This document shows positions 34,132-43,112 of a stretch of DNA of 64,000 bases, piece by piece. The stretch is from Kiritimatiellota bacterium. Lineage in GTDB: Bacteria; Verrucomicrobiota; Kiritimatiellia; JAAZAB01. A program made the position numbers and the translations under genes. The notes beneath the pieces are model-generated. The model saw nothing but the letters and a program-made list of their open reading frames with translations. It did not search any database and had not been told where the DNA came from. Numbering within the stretch: position 1 is the first letter of the stretch; every line of letters begins with the position of its first letter. The DNA is taken from the NCBI GenBank assembly GCA_026398415.1, contig JAPLSY010000032.1:1-64000 (forward strand). Direction: 5' to 3'.

Positions 34132-35100
34132 TCATGAAGCGTTATGAAAAAAACTGTCTTCCGGGATCGGACGCGAAAGGAAATTACGTCTTTCTTCCCG
34201 GGACACCTTGAAGGCGCCGTCAATGCGGGTATGGCACCAGGTAAGCGCAATTTGAGGTTTAAGCCATTTCTTTTCATCGCCGGACAATGCCCCAGCGCTT
34301 TCTTCGTACGCGTCCAGGAAGCTTTTCGTCGCCTCGGCATTGAAATACGGCGCCTGGGTCAGTGCCCAAATATCGCCTTTGCCGACCGGTTGTTCGTGGG
34401 AAGAACAGCAGCAGAGGATCGCAAAGGCAAGGTCGTAGATTCTGGGGCGCCACGCGCACCAGTCAAAATCCACAAACGCGCGAACACCGTCCTCGCCCAT
34501 GAGAACATTGGCCGGTTGGACGTCGCCGTGTACCAGCGTATGCGGCAGGGCACGGTAGGCGTCCGGCGGTAAATCATGCGATGATTGCGCAATGAGCCGT
34601 TCGTAGGGTTCCAAGACCGGACCGGTTTCGGGATTCTCGTTCCTCAACCGCTTGGCGTTCAGTGAAAGCCGCTCCGGATCAGTTTCACCGCGCGCGCCCA
34701 TCTTTTCATAGCGGAGCATGAACCCGCTTCCCGCACGGTGAAATTTTCCCAAGACCGTTCCAAGCAACGCGGTATCGGCTTCGGCCCCATCGCGCATGTG
34801 CCGTCCTTCAACGAACTCAAAAACTTCCCACAGCGCATCGTCTGCGCGCCACCAGGTGTTCCCGGCTGCGGATACCAGCGGCGGCTTAACCGGAACGCCT
34901 GAGCACGCAAAATGAAACATGGCCTGATGGTCGAACTGCACACGCTTTTCGTCGCAATAATCGGCATGTCTCCGGCGCGCAAACCATTGTCCGGTGCTTG
35001 TGTGGAAAACATAGCATGTGTTCCGGCTGCCACCGGCTACGGAAGACGAGACCAAACGGCCAAGACGGTAGGCATCGCAAATCCGCTTCTCAAGAATCAT
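34132..35100 (-). CDS. APH/choline-kinase-fold phosphotransferase
   Basis: About 322 aa from ATG 35100 (an upstream in-frame start at 35130 is possible). The fold is shown by the catalytic loop LVHGDVQPANVLM (about 186) and the metal site AFVDFDWCAWRP (about 210), with a partly degenerate N-lobe. Relatives include aminoglycoside phosphotransferases and the N-acetylhexosamine 1-kinase/homoserine kinase group. Near sialidase, Gfo/Idh and aminopeptidase genes, a sugar kinase role such as N-acetylhexosamine 1-kinase is plausible but unproven. Confidence 0.75.
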   Translation of the reverse strand: MILEKRICDAYRLGRLVSSSVAGGSRNTCYVFHTSTGQWFARRRHADYCDEKRVQFDHQAMFHFACSGVPVKPPLVSAAGNTWWRADDALWEVFEFVEGRHMRDGAEADTALLGTVLGKFHRAGSGFMLRYEKMGARGETDPERLSLNAKRLRNENPETGPVLEPYERLIAQSSHDLPPDAYRALPHTLVHGDVQPANVLMGEDGVRAFVDFDWCAWRPRIYDLAFAILCCCSSHEQPVGKGDIWALTQAPYFNAEATKSFLDAYEESAGALSGDEKKWLKPQIALTWCHTRIDGAFKVSREERRNFLSRPIPEDSFFHNAS

Positions 35101-35166
35101 GTTCGCATCTCGTAAAGCGTCTCTCGCCAAGTTCGCAAGAAAATGTGGAATTGATTGAGCAAAGAA

Positions 35167-36000
35167 TTACAGCAGCTTATGCTTGTATTCATCGGGCAAA
35201 TATATGTCGACTTCCGGTCTTCCCACACATTGATTCCCGCCTTCATAACCATAAACTGTATTTAAAAAACGGCGGTAAGTGTCGATAAGATCATTTTCAT
35301 CCTTGCCCCGATATTCATGCTCCGATCCATCTTTGGTATATGTAAAAAAATAAGGTGGCAAGATCTTGTAAACGGGGATATTTTTCCGGTTTTCGGCGGC
35401 TTTTTTCGCTTTAAGATACATTTCCTCGCAAACGGCCTGTGGAGTGCGACTTTTGATTATGAACGGCCCTAATGCCTTTTTCGACACAACCCGCTCCATC
35501 TGAGGAACAAGCTTCAGCATTTCATCTACCGCCGCCTGATCTCCTGAAACCATTATTGTCGGAACACGGCGCGAAGCCAGTAGGTTAATAAACATTCCGC
35601 CCTCTCCGTATGCCTTGCCGTTCAGCACCATGCGCGTATGCGGCAGGCACGCAAAGGGCGTTCCCGCCATTGCATGCGCACAAAGGTACATACCGGCATC
35701 ATATTCATCTTCCAGAAAAAACGGAAGCCATGGCGCTCTGGAATAGTTGCCGGTGATAAGTTCCACTCTTTGGTCAAGTTCCTCAATAATGATACTATTT
35801 CCCGCTCCATGCGAATCCCATATAGTGACGTGTTTCGCGCCACCAGCGAACGCGCCACGCGCTGCCGCATTGACTTCATCCGTATAAAGCTTCCGTAAAC
35901 GCAAGCGCCGGTGAAGGTTTTCCGCCGACTGATCGTCACGATTCTCAAATTGCGCCATCCCGGCAATGCCTTCAATATCGGCTTGAATATAAAGTTTCAT
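35167..36000 (-). CDS. M55-family D-aminopeptidase, DppA-like
   Basis: The protein has 277 aa if started at MKLYIQADIEG (36000); a start at 36009 adds three residues. The family motifs are ADIEG (Asp8 and Glu10 as zinc ligands), IWDSHG (about 60-64) and CAHAMAGT (about 104). DppA removes D-amino acids from short peptides, for example from peptidoglycan turnover, as a self-compartmentalising oligomer. It follows two Gfo/Idh/MocA genes after a 131 bp gap, suggesting use of cell-wall or glycopeptide pieces. Confidence 0.85.
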   Translation of the reverse strand: MKLYIQADIEGIAGMAQFENRDDQSAENLHRRLRLRKLYTDEVNAAARGAFAGGAKHVTIWDSHGAGNSIIIEELDQRVELITGNYSRAPWLPFFLEDEYDAGMYLCAHAMAGTPFACLPHTRMVLNGKAYGEGGMFINLLASRRVPTIMVSGDQAAVDEMLKLVPQMERVVSKKALGPFIIKSRTPQAVCEEMYLKAKKAAENRKNIPVYKILPPYFFTYTKDGSEHEYRGKDENDLIDTYRRFLNTVYGYEGGNQCVGRPEVDIYLPDEYKHKLL

Positions 36001-36131
36001 AAGTAGCATCTGCCTGGATCAGTGAGAGGATTTCCCGTCGCTTGTTTCCGCCACAGGCGGTTCCCGCTCCGAACTGAACAAGTTTTTCGGCGGTTACTTG
36101 CCTGCTTCGCAGAAAAGTGCAAAATTAAATA

Positions 36132-37070
36132 TCAAATATATATCTTTTTTGCGGCGGCCGCATAGGCGCGTTCAAATTCGTTGCCGTCATAGCCGGGATC
36201 ATTAGCGGGGATATCCGCCAGGTGGCATTCGCGCCCTTTCTGTTCGCGGGAAATACGCCCGGCAAGCATAATCCTGACCGATTCGTTCAGCGCCGGAACG
36301 GGCGCAATGGCGTTCTTTTTCGTCTCCATATAGTCGCAGATTCTGTCCAGAAGGGCCGCGTAAATCTTCGACGTATCCACCCGGAACTGATGGGTCGCCT
36401 TGGTAGTCATGATCACGAATTCGAATGGTTGCCAGGTGCCCTGAAACGTGTTGTAGGTGGCGGTAACGCCATTGGCGTATTTTACAAAAAAAGTCTCGCA
36501 AATTTTTCCATCTATGTTGCTTCGCCCCATAAATGCGCAGGACTGGGCGCCCGTCCCAACGATGCCTTCAATGCCCTCCACTACGTGGACCGCATAATTG
36601 AACTCGTCCACGCCGGCGGTTCCAAAGACATTCAGGATTTTGCCCCGTTCGGATTCCGGCTGGGCGGCAAAATTGACAATTTCCTGCGCATAGCGCACCG
36701 AAGAACTGCCCAGAATCACGGCGCCGTCGGCCGCAAGCGTCTCAATGGCTTTACAATCCCTGATATTGCCGACAATCGGCTTGTCAATAAATACCGGCTT
36801 GCCTTTTTTGATGAACGGCATGGCCTGCTTGATGTGATTGTCCCAATTACAGCTTTGTACAAAACCGATATCCACCATTTCCGCCAGCTCTTCAATGCTC
36901 CGGCAGCGTTTTTCCAAGCCCTGTTTGGCTATAAACGCTTCCACTTCATCGTCGCCCCGGAAGCCGTCATTATATACGGCCACATAACGCGCCCGATTAC
37001 CCTGATGCAGGTATTTCGTAAACGACAGCGGATGCGACACATCCAGATTTACTCCACCGATTCTGATCAT
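36132..37070 (-). CDS. Gfo/Idh/MocA-family oxidoreductase, short form
   Basis: The 312 aa protein has an N-terminal nucleotide-binding fold (IRIGGVNLDVSHPLSF), the family-like KGKPVFIDKPIVGN (for the EKP motif, Lys as catalytic base) and a C-terminal alpha/beta domain. The glycine-rich loop is atypical (GGVNLDVSH instead of GxGxxG), so cofactor binding may differ. It starts 22 bases after the upstream Gfo/Idh/MocA gene and has a GAAAGGA ribosome site; both are one operon. Confidence 0.82.
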   Translation of the reverse strand: MIRIGGVNLDVSHPLSFTKYLHQGNRARYVAVYNDGFRGDDEVEAFIAKQGLEKRCRSIEELAEMVDIGFVQSCNWDNHIKQAMPFIKKGKPVFIDKPIVGNIRDCKAIETLAADGAVILGSSSVRYAQEIVNFAAQPESERGKILNVFGTAGVDEFNYAVHVVEGIEGIVGTGAQSCAFMGRSNIDGKICETFFVKYANGVTATYNTFQGTWQPFEFVIMTTKATHQFRVDTSKIYAALLDRICDYMETKKNAIAPVPALNESVRIMLAGRISREQKGRECHLADIPANDPGYDGNEFERAYAAAAKKIYI

Positions 37071-37092
37071 AGCGTGATCCTTTCTTGAAATT

Positions 37093-38097
37093 TTACCATT
37101 TGTATTCGGCTTCGCAAACGGGAACCGGCGCCTTATTTTTGATTGACTCGTTGACTTTAAAACTGATTACCGCAGCCCGGGCGGCCTTCACCAAACCATT
37201 CGGCGGTTCTGTGTCATTAAGAATGGCATCCGCCAACTGATCAATCTCGGTTGCCTGGCCCTTGTCCACAACACCATACTCCAGACGGGCGCGTTCCTGA
37301 GCCTCAAAGCCGAAATAGCTCATTTCCCGAAAATCATTGATATATATCGCCTTGCCGGCACAGTAAATTTCTGTGGCTTCTTTCGGAAAAGCGGCGCATC
37401 CGGCGCTGGCAATCAGCGTTGTCCCCACGGACCCATCGGCAAACGTTATTGTGACTATGCCGCTATCCGGGATCTTGACCTTGGCCGGATCGAGAAATGT
37501 ACCGCCCGAGGCATAGACGGAAACCGGCGGCGCTTCCACCAATTCACAGAGCAGATCGAATATATGGCATCCTTCGCCCACAAAACGGCCGCCGCCGACT
37601 TTTGGATCATGGGTCCAACTGTTTTCCGGAAATGGCGCCTGGATCCGGTGATAAATCATTTTTTTACCCGTTACCTGCTTGAGTAATCGCCGCGCTTCGC
37701 CGACCAAAGGAGCCAAGCCGCGGTTATAGCCGACCGTATATTTCACACCGGCTTTCTTTACCGCCTCAGCCACGGCCCGGCATTCCTCCCGATTCAGTCC
37801 CATGGGTTTTTCACAGAGGATATGTTTGCCGGCTGCGGCCGCCTGAATGCTTAAGGCCGCATGGGAATCGTGGCGGGTCGTAATAAACACCGCATGAATC
37901 GCCGGGTCCGCGAGAAGCTTATGCAGATCGGTGGTGGCGTAGGCCGCGCCGGTATCCTTGGCCACCTGATCCGCGGCGGCCTGGTCAATATCCATGGCAG
38001 CATAAATCCTGAATTTAGGATTTTTCTTAAGATTAGGGATATGCATGCCGCGGGCAAATCCACCACAACCAATCAGTCCAACATTGATCGTTTGCAT
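37093..38097 (-). CDS. Gfo/Idh/MocA-family oxidoreductase
   Basis: The 334 aa protein has the canonical Rossmann loop VGLIGCGGFARGMHIPNL, the catalytic CEKPMGLN (about 95-102) and GEGCHIFDLL near residue 175 in the substrate domain. It probably oxidises or reduces a sugar or inositol with NAD(P). It is first in the operon 38097-35167, with AAAAGGA as ribosome site. The conserved 72 bp element at 38188-38259 lies 91 bp upstream, suggesting shared control with the sialidase gene. Confidence 0.88.
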   Translation of the reverse strand: MQTINVGLIGCGGFARGMHIPNLKKNPKFRIYAAMDIDQAAADQVAKDTGAAYATTDLHKLLADPAIHAVFITTRHDSHAALSIQAAAAGKHILCEKPMGLNREECRAVAEAVKKAGVKYTVGYNRGLAPLVGEARRLLKQVTGKKMIYHRIQAPFPENSWTHDPKVGGGRFVGEGCHIFDLLCELVEAPPVSVYASGGTFLDPAKVKIPDSGIVTITFADGSVGTTLIASAGCAAFPKEATEIYCAGKAIYINDFREMSYFGFEAQERARLEYGVVDKGQATEIDQLADAILNDTEPPNGLVKAARAAVISFKVNESIKNKAPVPVCEAEYKW

Positions 38098-38187
38098 CGA
38101 ATAATCCTTTTTGGATGGTTTGTTCCATAATAACGCGGTTAAGGTTGCATCGTACCCATCCCTGCGCGATGCTCCTTTTTCTGAAGC

Positions 38188-38259
38188 TAATCTAGCATAT
38201 GGACCGGACCAGCGTAAATGTTCGATCCTGCAATTCTATTGCACTATTTTGCACCTTTA
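38188..38259 (-). promoter_or_regulatory. Conserved 72 bp regulatory element, copy 1
   Basis: On the minus strand the element reads GTGCAAAATAGTGCAATAG followed by AATTGCAGGATCG and ends CATATGCTAGATTA. Three TGCA words start 10 and 11 bp apart, on one face of the helix, as expected for AraC-type binding; TATGCT may be a -10 box. The copy at 41712-41783 differs at only about seven positions. It lies 91 bp upstream of the Gfo/Idh/MocA operon. Confidence 0.65.
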
Positions 38260-38366
38260 ACCCGGGATATTTCCCGCTTGGTGCCAAATATCCGCCAAAC
38301 TGACGCGATGCAAAATGAAGGTCAATCCTTGTTCCATTCGCCGATAATGCGTATGGCGTCTATTTC

Positions 38367-39784
38367 TTAATGGCCGATGAACACTGTGCCTGGACAGAGA
38401 TACTCGTAGGCGCCGATATCAACGGTTTTGCGGAAAGTATCAATGCGCCGATTGCCGTAATAATCCAGCGCACCCTCCATCCAGCCTCGATTTACCCCGG
38501 CATTGATGCAGGGCGAATCCGGTTGCAACCGGAAATCAGTGGCGTTATTCACATATCGCGGATTGTTGGTGATGGTATTGATCCCGGAGGCCAAAGATCC
38601 CTTCGCTGTTCCAGTAACATTGTTGCTATAAATGTCCGGCGCGGTGCAGCAGTTGGTAAATGTGACCCATGTTGTTGATGGATTTGAGAAATTAACGTAC
38701 CAATTAGAGGCACCGGCTGTGCCTGAGCTGTTGCCCCATATTATGGTGTTTTCAATTTTCGGGAAACCAGCATATTGCGAGTAATCGAATCCGCCACCGC
38801 CACCGCCAACTACGTTACTGGCAATCGTACAATTTTGAATTATAATACCATAATCACCTTTGATTCCACCACCACCAGCAACCGAACTATTATTAACAAT
38901 CAAGCAATTTCTGATCAAGGCACCGTCACCAATCATACGAAGGCCAGCCCCACAACCGTTGCCAGGATAATTAGCTGTATTGCCCATGATAAAGGAATTA
39001 TAGCATGCCACGCCGCCAACCATACGTATTCCGCCGGAGCCCATGATGCTAAATTAGATACAATCCGGCAATTACTGATAATCGTAGACGCGTTGACGGC
39101 GCTGATAGCCCCGCCCTCCCCGCCGTATACAGTAGAATTGCCGGAGATTGTACAATTTGCAATCCACCAGGGCCCCCCGGACGCGACATAAACCCCTCCT
39201 CCCGACGAGTTTGATGCCCAGTTGCCGCTAATTGTGCAATTCCACACGCCTCCCGCACCGGTTATCATATACACACCACCTCCGGCGGAGGAATATGTAA
39301 CGTTGCTCACAATTATACAGTTTGTCACCAGTCCATTCTGCAAATAGATTGACCCGCCGGAACTCTCGTACCCCTTTTTGAGCGTCAAGCCCGCCACGGT
39401 GGCCCCGGCATTGTTAAGCGTGAAATGCCGGCTGATTGCGTTGGGATATCTGCCGCTCAGGATCGTATTGGTCGGATCGTAGATTCCGCCCGGCCCCCAA
39501 CTCCGCACCGTAATGGCGTAGCTGACGGTTATTTGATTCGCGAGGTAATAGGTCTGGTTGTTGGTCACATACACCGTGTCGTTGTCGCGGGCAGCGGCAA
39601 CGACTTCAGTTAGATTGGTGTGGGCCCATCCCCAATTGGTCCACGGCGGGGTCGGCGACGGCTGCTGGCTCGACGCCACCACATAATAATTCGTCGCCGA
39701 TGCCCAGGGCGCCGCCAGGGCCATCGCCAGCCCCAGCCCGATCAACATCCGTTGCAAGTATTGAGTTTTCAGCGTGCGCCTCAC
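38367..39784 (-). pseudogene. Frameshifted Pmp-like beta-helix gene (inverted paralogue of 24842-26278)
   Basis: The gene runs from GTG 39784 to the stop at 38367, but the frame is broken near 39045-39060: the first part (39784 to about 39050) encodes the signal peptide and beta-helix turns up to SNCRIVSNLAS; the second (39044-38367) continues with GSGGIRMVGGVACYNSFIMGN and ends GAYEYLCPGTVFIGH. Together they match the intact protein at 24842 end to end, the first 70 residues being almost identical. A single indel explains it. A sequencing error cannot be excluded, so the gene may be functional. Confidence 0.75.
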
Positions 39785-39826
39785 TTTGGCAAAATGCCTC
39801 GCGTTGTCCTAAATTACCATTCCAGC

Positions 39827-41542
39827 TCAAAAGTGCAACTTTGATCGCACGAAATCACGGAAACTTTGAAAAGCACGTACCACGGCACAGTTGGATGTTT
39901 TCACTTTCGGCTTTACCGTGATAAAAGTGCCAATCACATCGCTGACTATCTTGCCTTTTTCGGTATCTAATACTCCTATCCTGGAATAAATCAGAAGAAA
40001 TGTGTCTTTGTCCACAGCGGCGATAAAATCATAGAAGCTGCTCGGTTCCTTGCCGAAGCATAAATGCCCTTGCCAGGTATTGCCGTTATCTGCGCTGAAA
40101 GCAACCCAGTTCCCGGGTCGGCCATAAACCACGGCCAAAATCCCGCTTTGGGCACGGGCAACATTGGGATAAACGCCTCGATCGGCAATGGGTGCCGGCT
40201 TCGACCAGGTTTTGCCTTCATCCGTTGAACGGGAAAGATATAATGGCGTGTACTTAATCCCCGCAATCGCCGCGCCGGTGCGCATGAAACACAAGATTGC
40301 TTTGTTCGGAAGTTGGAGTAAGGCTGATTCATTGGCGCCTTCTATGCCGATTTCCGGATCATAAACGACCGTGGCACGATAATTCCAAGTCTTGCCTTTG
40401 TCCGTTGAATGCATTACCCATACACGGTTCTTGTATATTTTATAGTCATACCCTAGCATCTGGACCTTATCATCCTTGAAATTACCGTACATGACGGATA
40501 ACAGGCTGCCATCCGAAAGCTGGATGGTGCCATGGTCAAAAACACCTACCCATTTATGCTCAATATTCTGATCATCGACAATTGCGTCAGTTCCATCTGG
40601 AATAGAGGCCTTCACCTTTTCCTGTGATAGTTTCCCGTCCGGCGTCCATGTGGAAAGGTCAACTTCGTATACCCCGGGGGATACATAATTGGCCGTCCAC
40701 CCCGGCTGGACAATTGTTCCATCAGAAAGCTCTACGGCGCTAATTCCCGGGCTGGACTGACTTCTTTTATTCCAGGTGTTGCCGCCATCTTCCGACCAGT
40801 AATTGTCATGGACCACCATCCGGCCGTCCTTATAGCGGAAGAAAGAAAAGAATTCCGGCGCATCAGAGGGAACGATGATTACCGTCTTGCCCATACTGAT
40901 GTCCAGATCCGGCGCCTGTGGAATTTCGATCTTCGTTTCTCTTGCGGCGCCTAAGCTCCTAAAACGAACAAACTTCCATACGCCTTCGCCGGTGGCGGTA
41001 GAAGATCCAGCGCCAAAACACACACTATTCCGGTTGTCAGTGACCGGCTCGACAAATTGTCCTTTCCCATCCCAAATGAGTTTCCCGTCAGCCAGGAGTC
41101 TCACATCTTGACCTTTTATTTCGATGCGATAGGTGTGAAACACGTCGTCGGTCTGGAAGGGAACTTCGGCCGAAGGCTGGGAAAATACAATTCGATTGGG
41201 GAAAAACGTAAAAGAACCTCCATGTACTCCATCAGAAAAGCCGATACAATTACCGGACTCGCCGGAACAATTAATGGTTTTCATGTTGGCTTCAACAATG
41301 GCGCCGGCCGCCGGATCTATATTCCATTTAACTGTGTAAAGGCGCCCGCTGCCTGCATTCGTAGATGTATCCATGATCCTCAGACCTTCCGCAGTTGCCT
41401 CGTTTGAAGTCTGAGACCCCATCCAACCGCCGATGTTTTTGGTCAATTCTTTGCCATCAAGCAGGGAAATCCATCTTTCCTCTGCGGCAAAAGCCGCTGC
41501 AAGAACAAAGATTCCGCAGATCACGTAAAGGACTTTTTTCAT
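39827..41542 (-). CDS. Secreted sialidase/BNR-repeat protein with DUF1080-like N-terminal domain
   Basis: The 571 aa protein has a Sec signal peptide (MKKVLYVICGIFVLAAAFA). Residues about 22-200 begin WISLLDGKELTKNIGGW, typical of concanavalin-like DUF1080 domains. The rest is a six-bladed propeller with four Asp-boxes: SEDGGNTWNK (about 248), STDKGKTWNY (about 379), STDEGKTWSK (about 439) and SADNGNTWQG (about 483). It could be a sialidase or another glycan-binding propeller; the Arg triad was not traced. The conserved 72 bp element lies 170 bp upstream. Confidence 0.82.
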   Translation of the reverse strand: MKKVLYVICGIFVLAAAFAAEERWISLLDGKELTKNIGGWMGSQTSNEATAEGLRIMDTSTNAGSGRLYTVKWNIDPAAGAIVEANMKTINCSGESGNCIGFSDGVHGGSFTFFPNRIVFSQPSAEVPFQTDDVFHTYRIEIKGQDVRLLADGKLIWDGKGQFVEPVTDNRNSVCFGAGSSTATGEGVWKFVRFRSLGAARETKIEIPQAPDLDISMGKTVIIVPSDAPEFFSFFRYKDGRMVVHDNYWSEDGGNTWNKRSQSSPGISAVELSDGTIVQPGWTANYVSPGVYEVDLSTWTPDGKLSQEKVKASIPDGTDAIVDDQNIEHKWVGVFDHGTIQLSDGSLLSVMYGNFKDDKVQMLGYDYKIYKNRVWVMHSTDKGKTWNYRATVVYDPEIGIEGANESALLQLPNKAILCFMRTGAAIAGIKYTPLYLSRSTDEGKTWSKPAPIADRGVYPNVARAQSGILAVVYGRPGNWVAFSADNGNTWQGHLCFGKEPSSFYDFIAAVDKDTFLLIYSRIGVLDTEKGKIVSDVIGTFITVKPKVKTSNCAVVRAFQSFRDFVRSKLHF

Positions 41543-41711
41543 TGCCGTTTGCCTTTCTTTCGCTTTTGTTTTTCAATTTCACGCTGAACCAGGATAAACA
41601 AGGGATTCATCACGGATAATCGGGCTCTGCTAGCTGCACGTGAGCTTACTTTCAAGAGGGTTGCTCCACGTAATTACAGCAGCGTAGATAAGACAACATT
41701 CCTCTACAAAT

Positions 41712-41783
41712 TAATTTAGCATATGGAACGGGCCGGCATAAATGTCCGATCCTGCAATTCTATTGCACTATTTTGCACCTTTA
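41712..41783 (-). promoter_or_regulatory. Conserved 72 bp regulatory element, copy 2
   Basis: Same element as 38188-38259, on the same strand, starting within the last codon of the AraC gene and lying 170 bp upstream of the sialidase-like gene. The TGCA triplet spacing (10 and 11 bp) and the CATATGCTAAATTA end are kept. Confidence 0.65.
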
Positions 41784-42629
41784 GGATGCAGGATAGACGC
41801 GGCGGTAATATTGGCCGGGTGATACGTGATAGCGCTTTTTGAATTGCCGGCAAAAATAATAAGGACTGGCAAAACCGGATGCTTCGGCAATTGCGCCCAC
41901 TTTCATTGCGGTGTTGCCCATTAAGACCACGGCCTGCGAGAGCCGGTAATTAATCAGGTAATTGATCGGCGAAAGTCCCGTGAGCCGGCGAAATTCGTGG
42001 CTTAAGGCGCTGACCGACATCGCCACAACCCGCGCCACGTCCGCCAGTTTGACATGGTCGCGGTAATGCTGATGCAGGTAACGCACGGCGGCATTGATCC
42101 TGGCCTGTTGGACGGAAGGCGAACGATCAGGCTGATTGGCCCTGGTTCGCCGGCGCACATTCCCGGTCAGGTCCCGAGCCATCAGTAACACCAACTGCGC
42201 AAATAGCAGCCGCATCGTCATTTCACGATAGGGCCGTTGCATATGATATTCATTGATCAACTGTTGGAAGATATTCAACCATTCATTAGGCGTCTGGACA
42301 ATCATGACCACCGGGAAACGGAATGGCGGACACATGGATACGGCGAATTTAGTCTGCGCCAAGTCCAAGCGTTCACACTCGTCCGGCCGGCAGGAACCAT
42401 GCCAGGTCTTGGGCGGCAACCATAACACATGCCCATCCCCTACCCGATACCGGCGGCCGGCAACGATGACATCGGTCCGGCCATTGACGATATAACTCAT
42501 CTGATAAAGATCGGGGTGTTGATGGGATTTACCGAGAAAGGAACCCGTCAAGGCAGTATGGTTGGGCCCCTCAATCCGGGCCGAACGATAGATCGCCTTC
42601 AGGAAGCGCTGTAATGCGAATTCATCCAT
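41781..42629 (-). CDS. AraC-family transcriptional regulator
   Basis: ATG 42629 follows GGAGG at the right distance, giving 282 aa. The N-terminal cupin-like domain (HQHPDLYQMSYIVNGRTDVI, HVLWLPPKTWHGSC) senses a ligand; the C-terminal part has the AraC helix-turn-helix pair (VKLADVARVVAMSVSALSHE, FRRLTGLSPINYLI, IAEASGFASPYYFCRQFKKR). The regulatory element at 41712-41783 directly follows its stop, so it probably binds there and at 38188. The dispersed hairpin repeat at 42675 lies upstream of its start. Confidence 0.88.
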   Translation of the reverse strand: MDEFALQRFLKAIYRSARIEGPNHTALTGSFLGKSHQHPDLYQMSYIVNGRTDVIVAGRRYRVGDGHVLWLPPKTWHGSCRPDECERLDLAQTKFAVSMCPPFRFPVVMIVQTPNEWLNIFQQLINEYHMQRPYREMTMRLLFAQLVLLMARDLTGNVRRRTRANQPDRSPSVQQARINAAVRYLHQHYRDHVKLADVARVVAMSVSALSHEFRRLTGLSPINYLINYRLSQAVVLMGNTAMKVGAIAEASGFASPYYFCRQFKKRYHVSPGQYYRRVYPAS

Positions 42630-42674
42630 AGATCGCTCCTCCCCTCGCAAACGTCCAACCAGCAGAGCTGAGAC

Positions 42675-42807
42675 CATGGTCAGGCTTCATCCTGCTTTCA
42701 CCCTTCTTCGCCAGGAAGCCCTGTGGCTTGCCACAGGGAGGAATGGCGTTCTTGGCTTCGCAGGGTTCCGCAAGGATGCCACGCGGCTTGCCGCAGGGTG
42801 CTTCACC
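42675..42807 (-). repeat. Hairpin-rich dispersed repeat, copy 2
   Basis: Reverse complement of the element at 6188-6345, without that copy's 30-base insertion. It contains CCCTGTGGC-TT-GCCACAGGG, a perfect 9 bp stem. It ends about 45 bases before the AraC start, so the element faces its downstream gene as copy 1 does. Confidence 0.7.
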
Positions 42808-43112
42808 AATACTTGTGCCGGGCGTTAAATAAATCAAGAAAAATGAATTCCGCCGCCAAAATCACCGATCCCTTTCGAAAGAAATACGTGGTGTATTTGC
42901 ACCTCCACTATACCTTACATTCGTCATTATCAAAATATTTATCCTGCACCCAACCGGCCCAATCATCAAGTCCCGCTTGCAATCCAATGCCGCTTTGATA
43001 GGCTTTTTTCCCGCGTGGTAGTTTTCTGCCTTTAGTGATCCCGTCCGGATGTAAATCGGCTTTATTGTTCGAACAACCAAACGCGTAAAATTTTAAAAAA
43101 GAATGAGGTCGT
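42808..43112 (+). other. AT-rich intergenic region upstream of the heparinase-like gene
   Basis: No convincing gene is seen. A minus-strand frame (43080-42862) ends ILIMTNVRYSGGANTPRISF, which resembles the opening of a glycosyltransferase but lacks a ribosome site and continuation; it may be a remnant. The region separates the divergent AraC and lyase genes, so it should hold the lyase promoter; no clear -35/-10 pair was found. Confidence 0.35.

Noticed and set aside
42862-43080. 72-codon minus-strand frame ending ILIMTNVRYSGGANTPRISF
   Set aside because: The ending looks like the start of a glycosyltransferase, but there is no ribosome site, the frame stops, and no continuation is found in other frames.
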